Numbered from the stretch's first letter, positions 47,803-60,435 are shown. The stretch is DNA of 64,000 nt from Deinandra increscens subsp. villosa (GCA_039602395.1 JBCNJP010000007.1:127150952-127214951), one strand, 5' to 3'. Notes: generated by a model not told the origin, from the sequence alone. Made by a program: numbers and translations.

Positions 47803-48958
47803 GAGTAAATTACGGATTTCGTCCGTGTGGTTTGTCAAAATTTCATCTATTGTTCCTGCTTTTCAAAAATTACGGATTTTGTCCCAAACTTTTGCCAAAA
47901 CGTTACAGATTTCGTCCTTTTGTTGGATGGCTGTTAACTTTTTCTGTTAAGTCATTGTTAAATGACATTTATACCCCTTTTTAAATATTAAAGAAATTAA
48001 ACCCTAAAAAAATATAAAAAAAGAAAAACCTATCAAAATCTAGATCTGGTGGCCACTTCTTCATCTCAAACTGTCAAACTATCAACAACCACCACCACCG
48101 TGGACAACCTTATCAACAACCACCATGAAAGACCGGCGATTAAAGTTAGTCGTTAGGACCTGAATGGGATTAGGTATTTTGTAGCTTGGCAACCCGTCTC
48201 AACCACCTGGGGCTACGATCCAACAGATTGTGGCCGTAACGTTTAATCCAACAGATCCATGGACTAGGGTGCTAGATCGTAGACGGTGGCTGCGATGGTG
48301 GTTGACGATCAACTCCCCCACCCCCTGTATGATATTTATTTTTATTTTTTTAACTTAACATAAAAGAAAAAAGTCACATCCTGAAAATCTTAATGCCTCC
48401 AGCTCACTCGTTACGGCCACAATCGCTTCCGGAAACTCTCCGACGAATGAATTACTAATGAATTGGACGAGATGTTGATGAATTAAATCGACTTCAAATT
48501 AGACATCTCAACCGGAAGTTCACCGGTGAGATTATCCGAGACGAGCGTGAGATTGACGAGTTTGTTCAAAGTCCCGATCTCCGGCGGGATAGTTCCGAAC
48601 ATAGGAACTTACGAAACCGTACACTGAAGTTTTCATCAGATGAAACTCCAGAAAATGAGTAATGTGAGGTTCCGATTTTCCAGTCATCTAATCCAGAATT
48701 GTTTGATGCCACCATTGAAGCTTTGAGCTTCATCAAAGCATCAAGATTTGGGCGGAAGTTCACCATTCGTACAACAAAGCTTTGAGGGTATAATGGGTAT
48801 TTTAAAAAAGTTAACAACAAAAATTAACAGATAATAGACGGAAGGATGAAATCCGTAACGTTTTGGCAAAAGTTTGGGACGAAATCCGTAATTTTTTAAA
48901 AGTAGGGACGATAGGTGAAATTTCGACAAACCACAGGAACGAAATCCGTAATTTACTC
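47803..48958 (-). mobile_element. Pack-MULE-like element carrying a CLV1-like gene fragment
   Basis: Ends GAGTAAATTACGGATTTCGT and, in reverse, the same 20 bases form long inverted arms that continue through TGGTTTGTC...AAATTTC and CCAAACTTTTGCCAAAACG over about 150 bases. A perfect 9-base duplication TAGTAAATA flanks it (47794-47802 and 48959-48967), as expected for Mutator-like transposition. The element is 1156 bases long, encodes no transposase, and holds a piece of a receptor-kinase gene in its right half. Confidence 0.88.
48385..48765 (-). pseudogene. captured fragment of a CLAVATA1-like LRR receptor kinase gene
   Basis: Minus-strand translation in shifting frames gives NLDALMKLKASMVASNNSGL, DDWKIGTSHYSFSGVSSDEN, FGTIPPEIGTLNKLVNLTLV, SDNLTGELPVEMSNLKSI and NSFVGEFPEAIVAVTSELEA. 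These correspond in order to the N-terminal cap and the first leucine-rich repeats of CLV1-type receptors. Small deletions shift the frame near 48640 and an in-frame stop follows NLKSI, so no receptor can be made. The pair of Cys codons normal for the cap is damaged. The fragment is bounded by the transposon's inverted arms. A transcript from either side could be antisense to the parent CLV1-like gene. Confidence 0.82.
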
Positions 48959-49773
48959 TAGTAAATATTAATCAAATGTTCTTTGCTTGTAGCCCACATA
49001 ATGTTTATATCACTTCAGAAATAACAAATAATTATTCTCAAATGAATAATTGTAGGAAATAACAAAACCTTAACCACTAGATATTTAAGCACCGTGTTAT
49101 GAATAGTGTTAGTTGCAAGACCCTGAAAAATTTATGTGAATGGTTTTTTCTACACGATAATCATTGTCATTAAACAATGTTATGCTTATTATTACTATAT
49201 TGTGTTTGGTTTTATTTTATTTGAACTATGCATTTGGATGTTGTGTTTATCCGGATATTTCCTTTGAGACTTTTTTAATTAATGTATTTCGTTGTTTTGA
49301 CTTTTTTTATTTAGTTAAATAATGATTCACGCTAAAATCAGCTTCGACGGAATCCGCCCCCGGCCACCGGCCGGGTATTTAACTAGTAGGGACTATTATG
49401 GAGAAAAATCAAAACAAAGATTATTATCGGCCAATATGAGATAACTAAAATTAATATACGCCAATTTTCCTTTTGAATTTAACAAAACACGTTAATCAAA
49501 CGACCTTTGGCCTAAAGGTATTTGACGTTTGATAAGATTTTATCTTTTTAAGTGGTGAGTGTTCACCTTGTGATTTGTGATGGCAGAAAAAGTTCCGTTT
49601 AAAAAAAATAATAAGACACGGTATCCAGTAATATATATACAAATCTAAAAAAACGTTACCCGTCAGTTTCTCTAAAATCTCTCCCCCTTAATTTATTGTT
49701 GTAATTAACCCAAATACATACATGCCATCAACCACCCTCTCCATTTTTCTCCTTCTAATTTGTGGCAATTGAA

Positions 49774-51379
49774 ATGACGGGTGAAGGTTCAAGCAAGAGG
49801 AAGCACAAGAATAAGAGAGGGAAAAGCTTAACAATCAAAAAATATTTCCGCCTTCCGGGCTCCTCCGGCGGTGATGACAACGGAGGCAAGATCTTGGCCT
49901 CCGATGACAATTTGGTCTATTGTGATGACACCGGAAACGGCATCAGCAACGATTCATATGCCAAGACGAAATCGTCATCTTCTCGTGGTGTTCGGGTGGC
50001 TAGCATGTTTAAAGCCGTGTTGTTTGATACAGCTTTGGTACGTAAGAAATTTTAGTCGCAAATATGTTTGATGTTAATCTTGATACATAAAATTCAATAG
50101 CAAATATAGGTCGTAAAAACTTTTTCATAACAAAAACAGTAGCAAATAGGGTAAATAGGCGACGGCATCATAAAAGGGCGATAAAACAGTATCAAATAGG
50201 GTAAATAGGTGGCGGCCAGAACGATCGTAAAAGGGCGATAAAAACAGTATCAAATAGGATAAATAGGTGCAAAACGCTTTTATCATGTCATTTTTTATAT
50301 CATAACGACTAAAAAGAATTTGGTTCTTTTTATAAATTTGATGTCAATAAATCCGTGAACTGAACTTCTCGAACTATTTCTTTTTAATAACCAAAAAGTT
50401 TTGTGCCAAAATATAACAGATACGAACCTTATGTTAGAATTGAAAATTATACGTCTATGTCTGCTATTTTTAGTATTTTCTTATTAGTTGTCTGTGTTTA
50501 CTATTTAGGTAGAATACCGTCACCTATTTTTAGTAAGAAACTAAACATGCTCGACAAAAGGGAAGAAGAAAATAATAATTTGATAACAATAAAACGTCTG
50601 ATTATATGTATGGAAATAAAAAAAAATTGAAGTTCAAAGTACTTGAAAAAAAAACAAAAAATGAAGAAAAATACTTTTTTTTTTTTGAAAAAACCTATTC
50701 ATCGTTCTGGCCGGCACAAAATGATTGTTATTTAGTAGTGTGCAACTGTGCATAGTGCATGTGTTTCTTTTAAATTCTTAATTTGTGTTTTATTATATTT
50801 GAACAATAGAAGAAGAGAATGCCTAGCAGAAATGATTCGGAACCTTTGATGACCGATCGGACCACCGAGTCGGCAAACGAGTCGATGACCGAGTCAACAA
50901 CTGAGTTGACATCCAAGTCGACGAGTAAGTCGCCTGCACTAGACGAGAAAACCAACAATAACTCGTTCAAGAAGAATACTCATAACGTTGTGAACGTTCC
51001 AGAGGCGGACAATAATAAGTCATCAAACGAAAGTTCAAATGTAGTTTCATCGTCACCGAAGACTGATGCATCTCCGGTTGCTTCATCAACCGTCGACACC
51101 AATCCACAGAACTTGACCGAGAAAAAAGTAATGACCCGAGTGAACTCCTCGAAGAAGAAGCCACCTCTTCCACGATCATCATCGGCTAAACGTAATATTC
51201 CTAAACAAGATAGTGAACCAGCCGCCTTAAACAACTCGAACTCTCGGTTGTGTTTGTTTATCGTGCTTGTAGTCATGGTATCATTATTTTTGTGGGTGAC
51301 TTCCACAACCGTTGAAACTAAGTCATCTGATATTGGCTCGGGCCAATTGACGAAGGTTGCCGTCGAACACGAGTTGTGA
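49774..51379 (+). CDS. 277-residue protein with C-terminal membrane segment, unknown function (copy 1)
   Basis: Two exons (49774-50037 and 50810-51379) join in phase 0; the donor is GTACGT directly after GCTTTG, since the later GTAAGA donor would break the frame. The start is the ATG of MTGEGSSKRK; upstream codons in frame have no earlier ATG. Layout: basic N-terminus (KRKHKNKRGK), Gly/Asp-rich part, conserved-looking SMFKAVLFDTAL just before the splice, a long Ser/Thr-rich disordered region (TESMTESTTELTSKSTSKS), a basic Pro stretch (SSKKKPPLPRSSSAKR), one membrane span LCLFIVLVVMVSLFLWV (about 235-251) and a tail of about 26 residues. This suggests a tail-anchored type protein. The family is not recognised. 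Confidence 0.75.
50125..50275. repeat. tandem repeat in the intron of the 277-residue gene
   Basis: CAAATAGGGTAAATAGG-type units occur three times (50152, 50191 and 50249), interspersed with GGCGATAAAA and GGCGGC/GGCGACGG. The pattern resembles subterminal repeats of CACTA elements. The copy on contig 3 (54345-54495) shares it with minor changes. Confidence 0.6.
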
Positions 51380-53087
51380 TCACCTTGCACTATCCATTGT
51401 GGTCATGTATTTAACAAGGCCATCAATAGTTGTATTGGGTTAGATCTTAGATACATATTGATTAACATTTGCTTGGAACTTTTGAAATATAATCTTCTTA
51501 AACTTGCAATTATGCCATTATGGTATGTTACTATGTTTATTGATTGGGCTTAGATACTTTAGTAAATTGGGCTTTTAAATTAGATTAGACAGTAGTGATG
51601 GGCTCATAAGTTACTCATTTGTGATCTCGTAAATGTTCATGTTAGTATGGGCTATTTGGGCTGGCTAGTTGAAATATAGAGTTTGGCACACATTTAGTTT
51701 ATTTTAATTTTTTTAGTTGAGCACAAATGTTATTATTAATCCTTTAAATATTTTTTTTTAAATAGCCTTATTATTTATACGGTCTTATTGTTCAAATTTT
51801 TTTACAGTCGCACCGGTACAAAAATATATATTTTTGGAATCACGGGTTGAGAGCCGACTCGACCACAAGTCCATAGCGGGTTTGCCTTTGAGATCGAGTG
51901 ATATTATTGAGGGTAAAAAAATATTTTATAAATAAAAAACCACGTTTATTGAAGTTGACATACTAAATTATTTATAAGAGATGAATATTAGTTGGTAGAA
52001 TAAAGAGAGTGAGTAGTTTAGTAGCTAGGTGGAATATATTAAAGGGCTTCTATCCACCCTATTTAAAGTGTAAATTGTGATATTGTTTTTCTTTAAGATT
52101 GAAAGTTCAAGTCCCGTAGAGAATATCAGTATATATCTAGGAGTATGATTAGATAAGTGTTGTGATTGTCGTTCTAAAAAATAACAAAACGAGGTAAATT
52201 AGTTTTATGGCTTTTACCTTTAGGTGTGAAATGAGGCGAGTAAATGAACATGCATGTGAATTCGTTTTTCTTTTAACGAAAATTATATAATTATGCATCC
52301 AGAGAGATATGGTCTTATCTAACACCATGATCTCATTAATCCAAAGAGTGTTTGATAACTAGTAGCTGAAATGAATTGAAGTTGGGGCGTTAAATTACCT
52401 TGATGCCTTATTGGTTGGAGCATGGGCATTGAATTAGAACTTCCAATCAAACCCATCACGTGTGGTTTTTCATTGTTTTTAATAACCATAAGTCCATGAG
52501 TATTTAATTGCTTGTTCTTTAATCAAACTAGTAGATCTAGATAGAACACACTCGTGCGATTCTCATACGAGGGCGACATGGAGATAAAGAATTGTAACCA
52601 TATATTCAAAAAGCACACAAAAAAAAATGTACGTCGTAGAAATAAGCATTAGAAAACACAAAAATTTAGAAATTACGTCGTTGTAGAAATGCATCATATT
52701 CAACCTGCCTAGTTTGGAATGATATTTGATGATATTTTCGCTAAAGCGTAGACCGGTTTGATTTTACTCTGTTAAAAAGTGAATTCATGCTTGATGATGA
52801 GTTAGAAAAGGGGACTATTTAATGTAGACTACGAATTATATTTAATTTCATGATTAAAGTTCTTGATAAACTGCTTAATATATATACAGAAATAGGGAGA
52901 GGGCATTTGTGAACAAACCAGGTTTGATAACTTTTGAGAATCATTATAAGCCACAGAGTTTATTGTTTATATATATGGAAAACCGTCCTATGAATTATAG
53001 TGGTATTCACCTGAAATTAATGGGTGAGATTTTATTTTCAAAAATTCTCAAAACAAAAAGTTCTTAATTTTAAGCTAACTCTACAGA
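51380..53087. other. 3' flank and intergenic DNA
   Basis: After the stop codon no gene is recognised. GATTGAAAGTTCAAGTCCCG at about 52098 resembles a tRNA-type B box (GTTCAAGTCCC) and GAGTAGTTTAGTAGCTAGG at about 52011 a weak A box, so a SINE remnant of about 150 bases is possible. The block at about 52890-53080 is related to 58510-58690. Confidence 0.4.
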
Positions 53088-53219
53088 AATATATGAAATT
53101 ATGGGAAATTCATAATAACTAGGCATACGTGCCAGCGATGATTGCATCTAACGAATATATGAAATAATGGGAAATTCATAATAACTAGGCATACGTGCCT
53201 CCGATGATTGCATCTAACT
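53088..53219. repeat. 66-bp direct tandem duplication
   Basis: Two adjacent units contain GGGAAATTCATAATAACTAG, GCATACGTGCC and GATGATTGCATCTAAC. The same pair is on contig 3 at about 57308-57440 with different single-base variants in the two units. Confidence 0.8.
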
Positions 53220-53383
53220 TATGAGAATGTGTAGTTGTGAATGTGAAATTATAAACCTATCTTGTATATGGCAAACGAAATGGATCAAGTGGATTGAGTT
53301 AGGATAATACTAATATTAAGAATCTAAACTACAACGATCTGATGAGATGTAAAAGTTGTATAAGAATGAATAATTGAATATTA

Positions 53384-53883
53384 NNNNNNNNNNNNNNNNN
53401 NNNNNNNNNNNNNNNNNNNNNNNNNNNNNNNNNNNNNNNNNNNNNNNNNNNNNNNNNNNNNNNNNNNNNNNNNNNNNNNNNNNNNNNNNNNNNNNNNNNN
53501 NNNNNNNNNNNNNNNNNNNNNNNNNNNNNNNNNNNNNNNNNNNNNNNNNNNNNNNNNNNNNNNNNNNNNNNNNNNNNNNNNNNNNNNNNNNNNNNNNNNN
53601 NNNNNNNNNNNNNNNNNNNNNNNNNNNNNNNNNNNNNNNNNNNNNNNNNNNNNNNNNNNNNNNNNNNNNNNNNNNNNNNNNNNNNNNNNNNNNNNNNNNN
53701 NNNNNNNNNNNNNNNNNNNNNNNNNNNNNNNNNNNNNNNNNNNNNNNNNNNNNNNNNNNNNNNNNNNNNNNNNNNNNNNNNNNNNNNNNNNNNNNNNNNN
53801 NNNNNNNNNNNNNNNNNNNNNNNNNNNNNNNNNNNNNNNNNNNNNNNNNNNNNNNNNNNNNNNNNNNNNNNNNNNNNNNNNNN
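53384..53883. other. assembly gap of exactly 500 N
   Basis: Separates contig 2 from contig 3. As at the first gap, the sequence left of it (49664-53383) reappears immediately to the right (53884-57604). Confidence 0.98.
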
Positions 53884-56800
53884 CAGTTTCTCTAAAATCT
53901 CTCTCCCTTAATTTATTGTTGTAATTAACCCAAATACATACATGCCATCAACCACCCTCTCCATTTTTCTCCTTCTAATTTGTGGCAATTGAAATGACGG
54001 GTGAAGGTTCAAGCAAGAGGAAGCACAAGAATAAGAGAGGGAAAAGCTTAACAATCAAAAAATATTTCCGCCTTCCGGGCTCCTCCGGCGGTGATGACAA
54101 CGGAGGCAAGATCTTGGCCTCCGATGACAATTTGGTCTATTGTGATGACACCGGAAACGGCATCAGCAACGATTCATATGCCAAGACGAAATCGTCGTCT
54201 TCTCGTGGTGTTCGGGTGGCTAGCATGTTTAAAGCCGTGTTGTTTGATACAGCTTTGGTACGTAAGAAATTTTAGTCGCAAATATGTTTGTTGTTAATCT
54301 TGATACATAAAATTCAATAGCAAATATAGGTCGTAAAAACTTTTTCATAACAAAAACAGTAGCAAATAGGGTAAATAGGTGACGGCATCAAAAAAGGGCG
54401 ATAAAACATTATCAAATAGGGTAAATAGGTGGCGGCCAGAACGATCGTAAAAGGGCGATAAAAACAGTATCAAATAGGATAAATAGGTGCAAAACGCTTT
54501 TATCATGTCATTTTTTATATCATAATGACTAAAAAGAATTTGGTTCTTTTTATAAATTTGATGTCAATAAATCCGTGAACTGAACTTCTCGAACTATTTC
54601 TTTTTAATAACCAAAAAGTTTTGTGCCAAAATATAACAGATACGAACCTTATGTTAGAATTGAAAATTATACGTCTATGTCTGCTATTTTTAGTATTTTC
54701 TTATTAGTTGCCTGTGTTTACTATTTAGGTAGAATACCGTCACCTATTTTTAGTAAGAAACTAAACATGCTCGACAAAAGGGAAGAAGAAAATAATAATT
54801 TGATAACAATAAAACGTCTGATTATATGTATGGAAATAAAAAAAAAATTGAAGTTCAAAGTACTTGAAAAAAAAACAAAAAATGAAGAAAAATACTTTTT
54901 TTTTTTTGAAAAAACCTATTCATCGTTCTGGCCGGCACAAAATGATTGTTATTTAGTAGTGTGCAACTGTGCATAGTGCATGTGTTTCTTTTAAATTCTT
55001 AATTTGTGTTTTATTATATTTGAACAATAGAAGAAGAGAATGCCTAGCAGAAATGATTCGGAACCTTTGATGACCGATCGGACCACCGAGTCGACAAACG
55101 AGTCGATGACCGAGTCAACAACTGAGTTGACATCCAAGTCGACGAGTAAGTCGCCTGCACTAGACGAGAAAACCAACAATAACTCGTTCAAGAAGAATAC
55201 TCATAACGTTGTGAACGTTCCAGAGGCGGACAATAATAAGTCATCAAACGAAAGTTCAAATGTAGTTTCATCATCACCGAAGACTGATGCATCTCCGGTT
55301 GCTTCATCGACCGTCGACACCAATCCACAGAACTTGACCGAGAAAAAAGTAATGACCCGAGTGAACTCCTCGAAGAAGAAGCCACCTCTTCCACGATCAT
55401 CATCGGCTAAACGTAATATTCCTAAACAAGATAGTGAACCAGCCGCCTTAAACAACTCGAACTCTCGGTTGTGTTTGTTTATCGTGCTTGTAGTCATGGT
55501 ATCATTATTTTTGTGGATGACTTCCACAACCGTTGAAACTAAGTCATCTGATATTGGCTCGGGCCAATTGACGAACGTTGTCGTCGAAAACGAGTTGTGA
55601 TCACCATGCACTATACATTGTGGTGATGTATTTAACAATGCCATCAATAGTTGTATTGGGTTAGATCTTAGATACATATTGATTAACATTTGCTTGGAAC
55701 TTTTGAAATATAATCTTCTTAAACTTGCAATTATGCCATTATGGTATGTTACTATGTTTATTGATTGGGCTTAGATACTTTAGTAAATTGGGCTTTTAAA
55801 TTAGATTAGACAGTAGTGATGGGCTCATAAGTTACTCATTTGTGATCTCGTAAATGTTCATGTTAGTATGGGCCATTTGGGCTGGCTAGTTGAAATATAG
55901 AGTTTGGCACACATTTAGTTTATTTTAATTTTTTTAGTTGAGCACAAATGTTATTATTAATCCTTTAAATATTTTTTTTTTTAAATAGCCTTATTATTTA
56001 TACGGTCTTGTTGTTCAAATTTTTTTACAGTCGCACCGGTACAAAAATATATATTTTTGGAATCACGGGTTGAGAGCCGACTCGACCACAAGTCCATAGC
56101 GGGTTTGCCTTTGAGATCGAGTGATATTATTGAGGGTAAAAAAATATTTTATAAATAAAAAACCACGTTTATTGAAGTTGACATACTAAATTTATTTATA
56201 AGAGATGAATATTAGTTGGTAGAATAAAGAGAGTGAGTAGTTTAGTAGCTAGGTGGAATATATTAAAGGGCTTCTATCCACCCTATTTAAAGTGTAAATT
56301 GTGATATTGTTTTTCTTTAAGATTGAAAGTTCAAGTCCCGTAGAGAATATCAGTATATATCTAGGAGTATGATTAGATAAGTGTTGTGATTGTCGTTCTA
56401 AAAAATAACAAAACGAGGTAAATTAGTTTTATGGCTTTTACCTTTAGGTGTGAAATGAGGCGAGTAAATGAACATGCATGTGAATTCGTTTTTCTTTTAA
56501 CGAAAATTATATAATTATGCATCCAGAGAGATATGGTCTTATCTAACACCATGATCTCATTAATCCAAAGAGTGTTTGATAACTAGTAGCTGAAATGAAT
56601 TGAAGTTGGGGCGTTAAATTACCTTGATGCCTTATTGGTTGGAGCATGGGCATTGAATTAGAACTTCCAATCAAACCCATCACGTGTGGTTTTTCATTGT
56701 TTTTAATAACCATAAGTCCATGAGTATTTAATTGCTTGTTCTTTAATCAAACTAGTAGATCTAGATAGAACACACTCGTGCGATTCTCATACGAGGGCGA

Positions 56801-57604
56801 CATGGAGATAAAGAATTGTAACCATATATTCAAAAAGCACAAAAAAAAAATGACGTCGTAGAAATAAGCATTAAAAAACACAAATATGTAGAAATTACGT
56901 CGTTGTAGAAATGCATCATATTCAACCTGCCTAGTTTGGAATGATATTTGATGATATTTTCGCTAAAGCGTAGACCGGTTTGATTTTACTCTGTTAAAAA
57001 GTGAATTCATGCTTGATGATGAGTTAGAAAAGGGGACTATTTAATGTAGACTACGAATTATATTTAATTTCATGATTAAAGTTCTTGATAAACTGCTTAA
57101 TATATATACAGAAATAGGGAGAGGGCATTTGAGAACAAACCAGGTTTGATAACTTTTGAGAATCATTCTAAGCCACAGATTTATTGTTTATATATATGGA
57201 AAACCGTCCTATGAATTATAGTGATATTCACCTGAAATTAATGGGTGAGATTTTATTTTCAAAAATTTTCAAAACAAAAAGTTCTTAATTTTAAGCTAAC
57301 TCTACAGAAATATATGAAATTATGGGAAATTCATAATAACTAGGCATACGTGCCTGCGATGATTGCATCTAACGAATATATGAAATTATGGGAAATTCAT
57401 AATAACTAGGCATACGTGCGTGCGATGATTGCATCTAACTTATGAGAATGTGTGGTTGTGAATGTGAAATTATACACCTATCTTGTATATGGCAAACGAA
57501 ATGGATCAAGTGGATTGAGTTAGGATAATACTAATATTAAGAATCTAAACTACAACGATCTGATGAGATGTAAAAGTTGTATAAGAATGAATAATTGAAT
57601 ATTA
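53884..57604. repeat. contig-end duplicate of 49664-53383
   Basis: The 3721 bases match the last 3720 bases of contig 2 with scattered substitutions and 1-2 base indels in homopolymers. The first base after the gap matches 49664 and the last shared base is 57604, where contig 2 ends. The region contains the second copy of the 277-residue gene and its flank. Confidence 0.95.
53994..55600 (+). CDS. 277-residue protein with C-terminal membrane segment, unknown function (copy 2)
   Basis: Exons 53994-54257 and 55031-55600 mirror copy 1. The N-terminal 88 residues are the same. Differences lie in the second exon: Ala to Thr in TTESTNES, Val to Met after the membrane span (LFLWM), and a changed tail (LTNVVVENEL against LTKVAVEHEL). 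Four changes cluster within the last 12 residues, more than elsewhere. Intact frame and splice sites suggest both are functional alleles of one locus. Confidence 0.75.
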
Positions 57605-58500
57605 TTATAACAAGTTGGTGATCCGCCCTTGCTTTGCGGCGGGTCACCCATTTATCAGTTAGTTTAAGTCAAAATGTTTTAGTGTGACCAAAGTATAAAA
57701 CTATAAAGAAGTCATGACTAAAGTTGAAAACTTTAAAAGTATAATAATAAAAGAAAGTAGAAAAGTTAAGAAAGTCTAAAACGTAAAAATCTAAAAGTTT
57801 CATGGTGAAAGTATAAAACTATAAAAGTATGCTAAAAAAACAAAAGTAGAAAAGTTAAGGGTATAAACGTAAAAGTATAACAAGTCAAAGACTCTAACTT
57901 AAAACAAAAATAAAAATAAAAAAAGTGGAAAACTTAAGGGTATAAAACGTAACCAAAGTAGAAACTATAAAAAAATTTGTGTTCAAAGCTAAGGGAAATA
58001 AAACGTAAAAGTATAAAAGTTTCGTGGTCAAAGTATAAAACTATAAAAAGGTCGTGGCCAAAGTCGAAAATTCTAAAAGTATACTAAAAATTAAAGTACA
58101 AAAGTTAAGGGTTTAAAATGTAAAAGTCTAAAAATTTCATGGTCAAAGTATAATACTATAAAAAGTATATTAAAAACGAAATAAAAGTTAAGGGGTATAA
58201 AACGTAAAACTCTAAAAGTCACGTAGTCAAAGTATTAAATTAAAAAGTATTACTAGCCAAAGTATAAAAAATAAAAAATAAAAGACGTGGACCAAAAGTG
58301 TAAAAATAAGAAAATATTTGTCGTTAAAATAAAAGAAACTAAAACTTTTGAAGAGCTTAAGTGAATAAAAGTAAACATTTAATGGCCCAACACAAAAAAC
58401 ATCAAAAAAAATATATGTGGTCTAAACAAAATAAATCAAAAAATATGTGGTCTAAACAAAAGAAACTAAAAAATCACTATTCATCTACAAAATTTCATTG
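57605..58500. repeat. degenerate AAAGTATAAAACTATAAAA-type repeat block
   Basis: The block opens with ATCCGCCCTTGCTTTGCGGC GGG (57621 on), a GC palindrome often seen at ends of plant Helitron-like elements. It continues as irregular repeats of GTCAAAGTATAAAACTATAA, AAAAGTTAAGGGTATAAA and TAAAAGTTTCGTGGTCAAAG. A similar GC palindrome (TCCGCGCTTCGCGGCGGG) occurs at 58911. The strand composition is extremely purine-rich. No gene. Confidence 0.5.
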
Positions 58501-58507
58501 TGATATA

Positions 58508-58695
58508 TATAATAGGGAGATGATCATTTGAGAAACAATTGATTTTAAGGATTTTTAAGAACTATTCCGAACCACTAGTTTATATATATGAAAACACTTC
58601 GTTAATCATAGTGGTCTCCATCAGAAATTAGTAATTGATATTTGATTCTTAAAAGTTCTTAAAACAAAATTTTCTAATTTAAACTTAACCCTATT
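58508..58695. repeat. dispersed repeat related to 52890 and 57110
   Basis: ATAGGGAGATGATCATTTGA, GTTTATATATATG, and AGTTCTTAAAACAAAATTTT follow the same order as in the 190-base block at about 52893-53080 and its allelic copy. It is a diverged dispersed repeat of unknown class. Confidence 0.5.
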
Positions 58696-59034
58696 ATGAT
58701 ATAATGCAATTCTTATGTGTGTCAAGAATAACTTGACAATGTGAGTTTTTATGCATATATGCGTTATCTGTTCAAGATTTGAGTTGTATTTATAAATCTT
58801 AGGAAGTTAACGTCTATAAGTGAGAGAATATGTATCATTTTATATCTACCCATATATGAAGATGAAAATGCCCTATTTAATCATCTTTATTATTAACAAG
58901 ATGATGACCTGTCCGCGCTTCGCGGCGGGCCATCATTTTTCGAAACGTCGTTGTCAAAGTCGAAAACTCTAAAAGTGATTTAAAAGTTGACCACTTGCGT
59001 TTATGCGTAAAAGAAAAATACTACATGTACATGA

Positions 59035-59443
59035 CACGTGGCCTAATACCCATTTTTCAAAACGCTGTGACCAAAGTCAAAAACTCTAAAAATGGTCTAA
59101 AAGTTGACCACCTGCGCTTAAGTTGAAAAAATATCACATGTACATAACACGTGGCCTAACACGTGACCTAACACGTGACCACGTGTCGCAAAAACATTGA
59201 CCTATATATGACACATGGCCACGTGTCGCCATACGTAGCCTAACACATGACCACGTGTCGCAAAAGCATTGGCCTACATATTACACGTGTCCACGCGTCA
59301 CCACATGTCCTAACACGTGTCAGGCCACATGTTATAAAATTAGTGGCCTAGATATAAATAGTGACTTATGTGTCGGAACCACCTAATTATTATCCAATAG
59401 TAAAAAAAATAGAAAAAAAAAACATGTAATAGTGGGACACGTG
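59035..59443. repeat. cluster of ten CACGTG palindromes
   Basis: CACGTG occurs at 59035, 59148, 59160, 59172, 59180, 59220, 59252, 59284, 59314 and 59438, embedded in degenerate units such as AACACGTGACC and CCACGTGTCGCAAAA. CACGTG is the G-box core bound by plant bZIP and bHLH factors. Here the motifs come from a decayed tandem repeat with no adjacent gene, so a regulatory role is not shown. Confidence 0.75.
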
Positions 59444-59915
59444 GCAAGCATCAATTCGTGAGTGGGACATGTGGCAAGCATCGATTCGTGAGTACTTATG
59501 AATAGTGGAAGTAGTGTCTAAGCCTCCCATTTATTAATGTAATATATATATATATATATATGCTCATCTTTATTATGTTTTTTCAAAATTATCATTGACT
59601 CTTCAACCAAAAAGCAGTCACATCAGCGTCGACAAACATTATTCGTCACGTGTCTCAAAAGAACCACTAACAAGCCGCCACATAGGCAAGGCGACAAAGA
59701 TAACAAACCTAGCATTCCATGTGTCAATCAACCACATAATTATTGAATATTCCTCGGCCTCACACATCATCCAATCAGATTTGGTCACGTTTTCAGGAAG
59801 CCAAATTTAGCCGGCACGAAATCTAAGACGGACAAAGAGTGAATGGTCATTTTTGGAAGACAAAATAAAGATGATGATTTTGGTAATAAAAAGGGTCAAA
59901 TAGGCCATTTTCATG

Positions 59916-60435
59916 TAGGGGGTGAGCAAATCGGTTGGCCTGGCCCGCCCCGAACCCAAAGTCCGAAAAAACTAAAACTAGAGCCCGATAACCGGACCAA
60001 AAGAAGAAATAGGGCACCGGTCATTTACCCGCCTCGTTATCTCGGGCTTAAGACCAGGCCCGAAGACCAAAATGAGACCGAAATAACTTGTACCAAAAGA
60101 ACTAGATATCAAATTATAAAAATTATAATTTTACAACATAAGGACATGATTAACTAACTAACTTAGAATGTGCTCTAGACCAAATATGTTTCATATATTC
60201 GTTGTGTTACCATTTGATTTGTGTATTGAAAAACCATGTGTAAAGCATTTCAACATGTTATTTGAACAAATATCAAAACTAGAGGAAGCTCTTTACAACA
60301 TTCAATTTGAACATAATTGGTTAATGGTTGAGACTGATCGACAGATAGTTGCTAAAAGTGTATAACCCAACACTAATTATTATTTTTTAAATTACTCATG
60401 TTTAATGTGATGATGTTTAATTATCCATTTTCTTA

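Noticed and set aside
51371..55600. ER-retention signal at the C-terminus of the 277-residue protein (EHEL / ENEL)
   Set aside because: The first residue is Glu in both and the second is His in one, so neither fits the accepted K/H-D-E-L type pattern.
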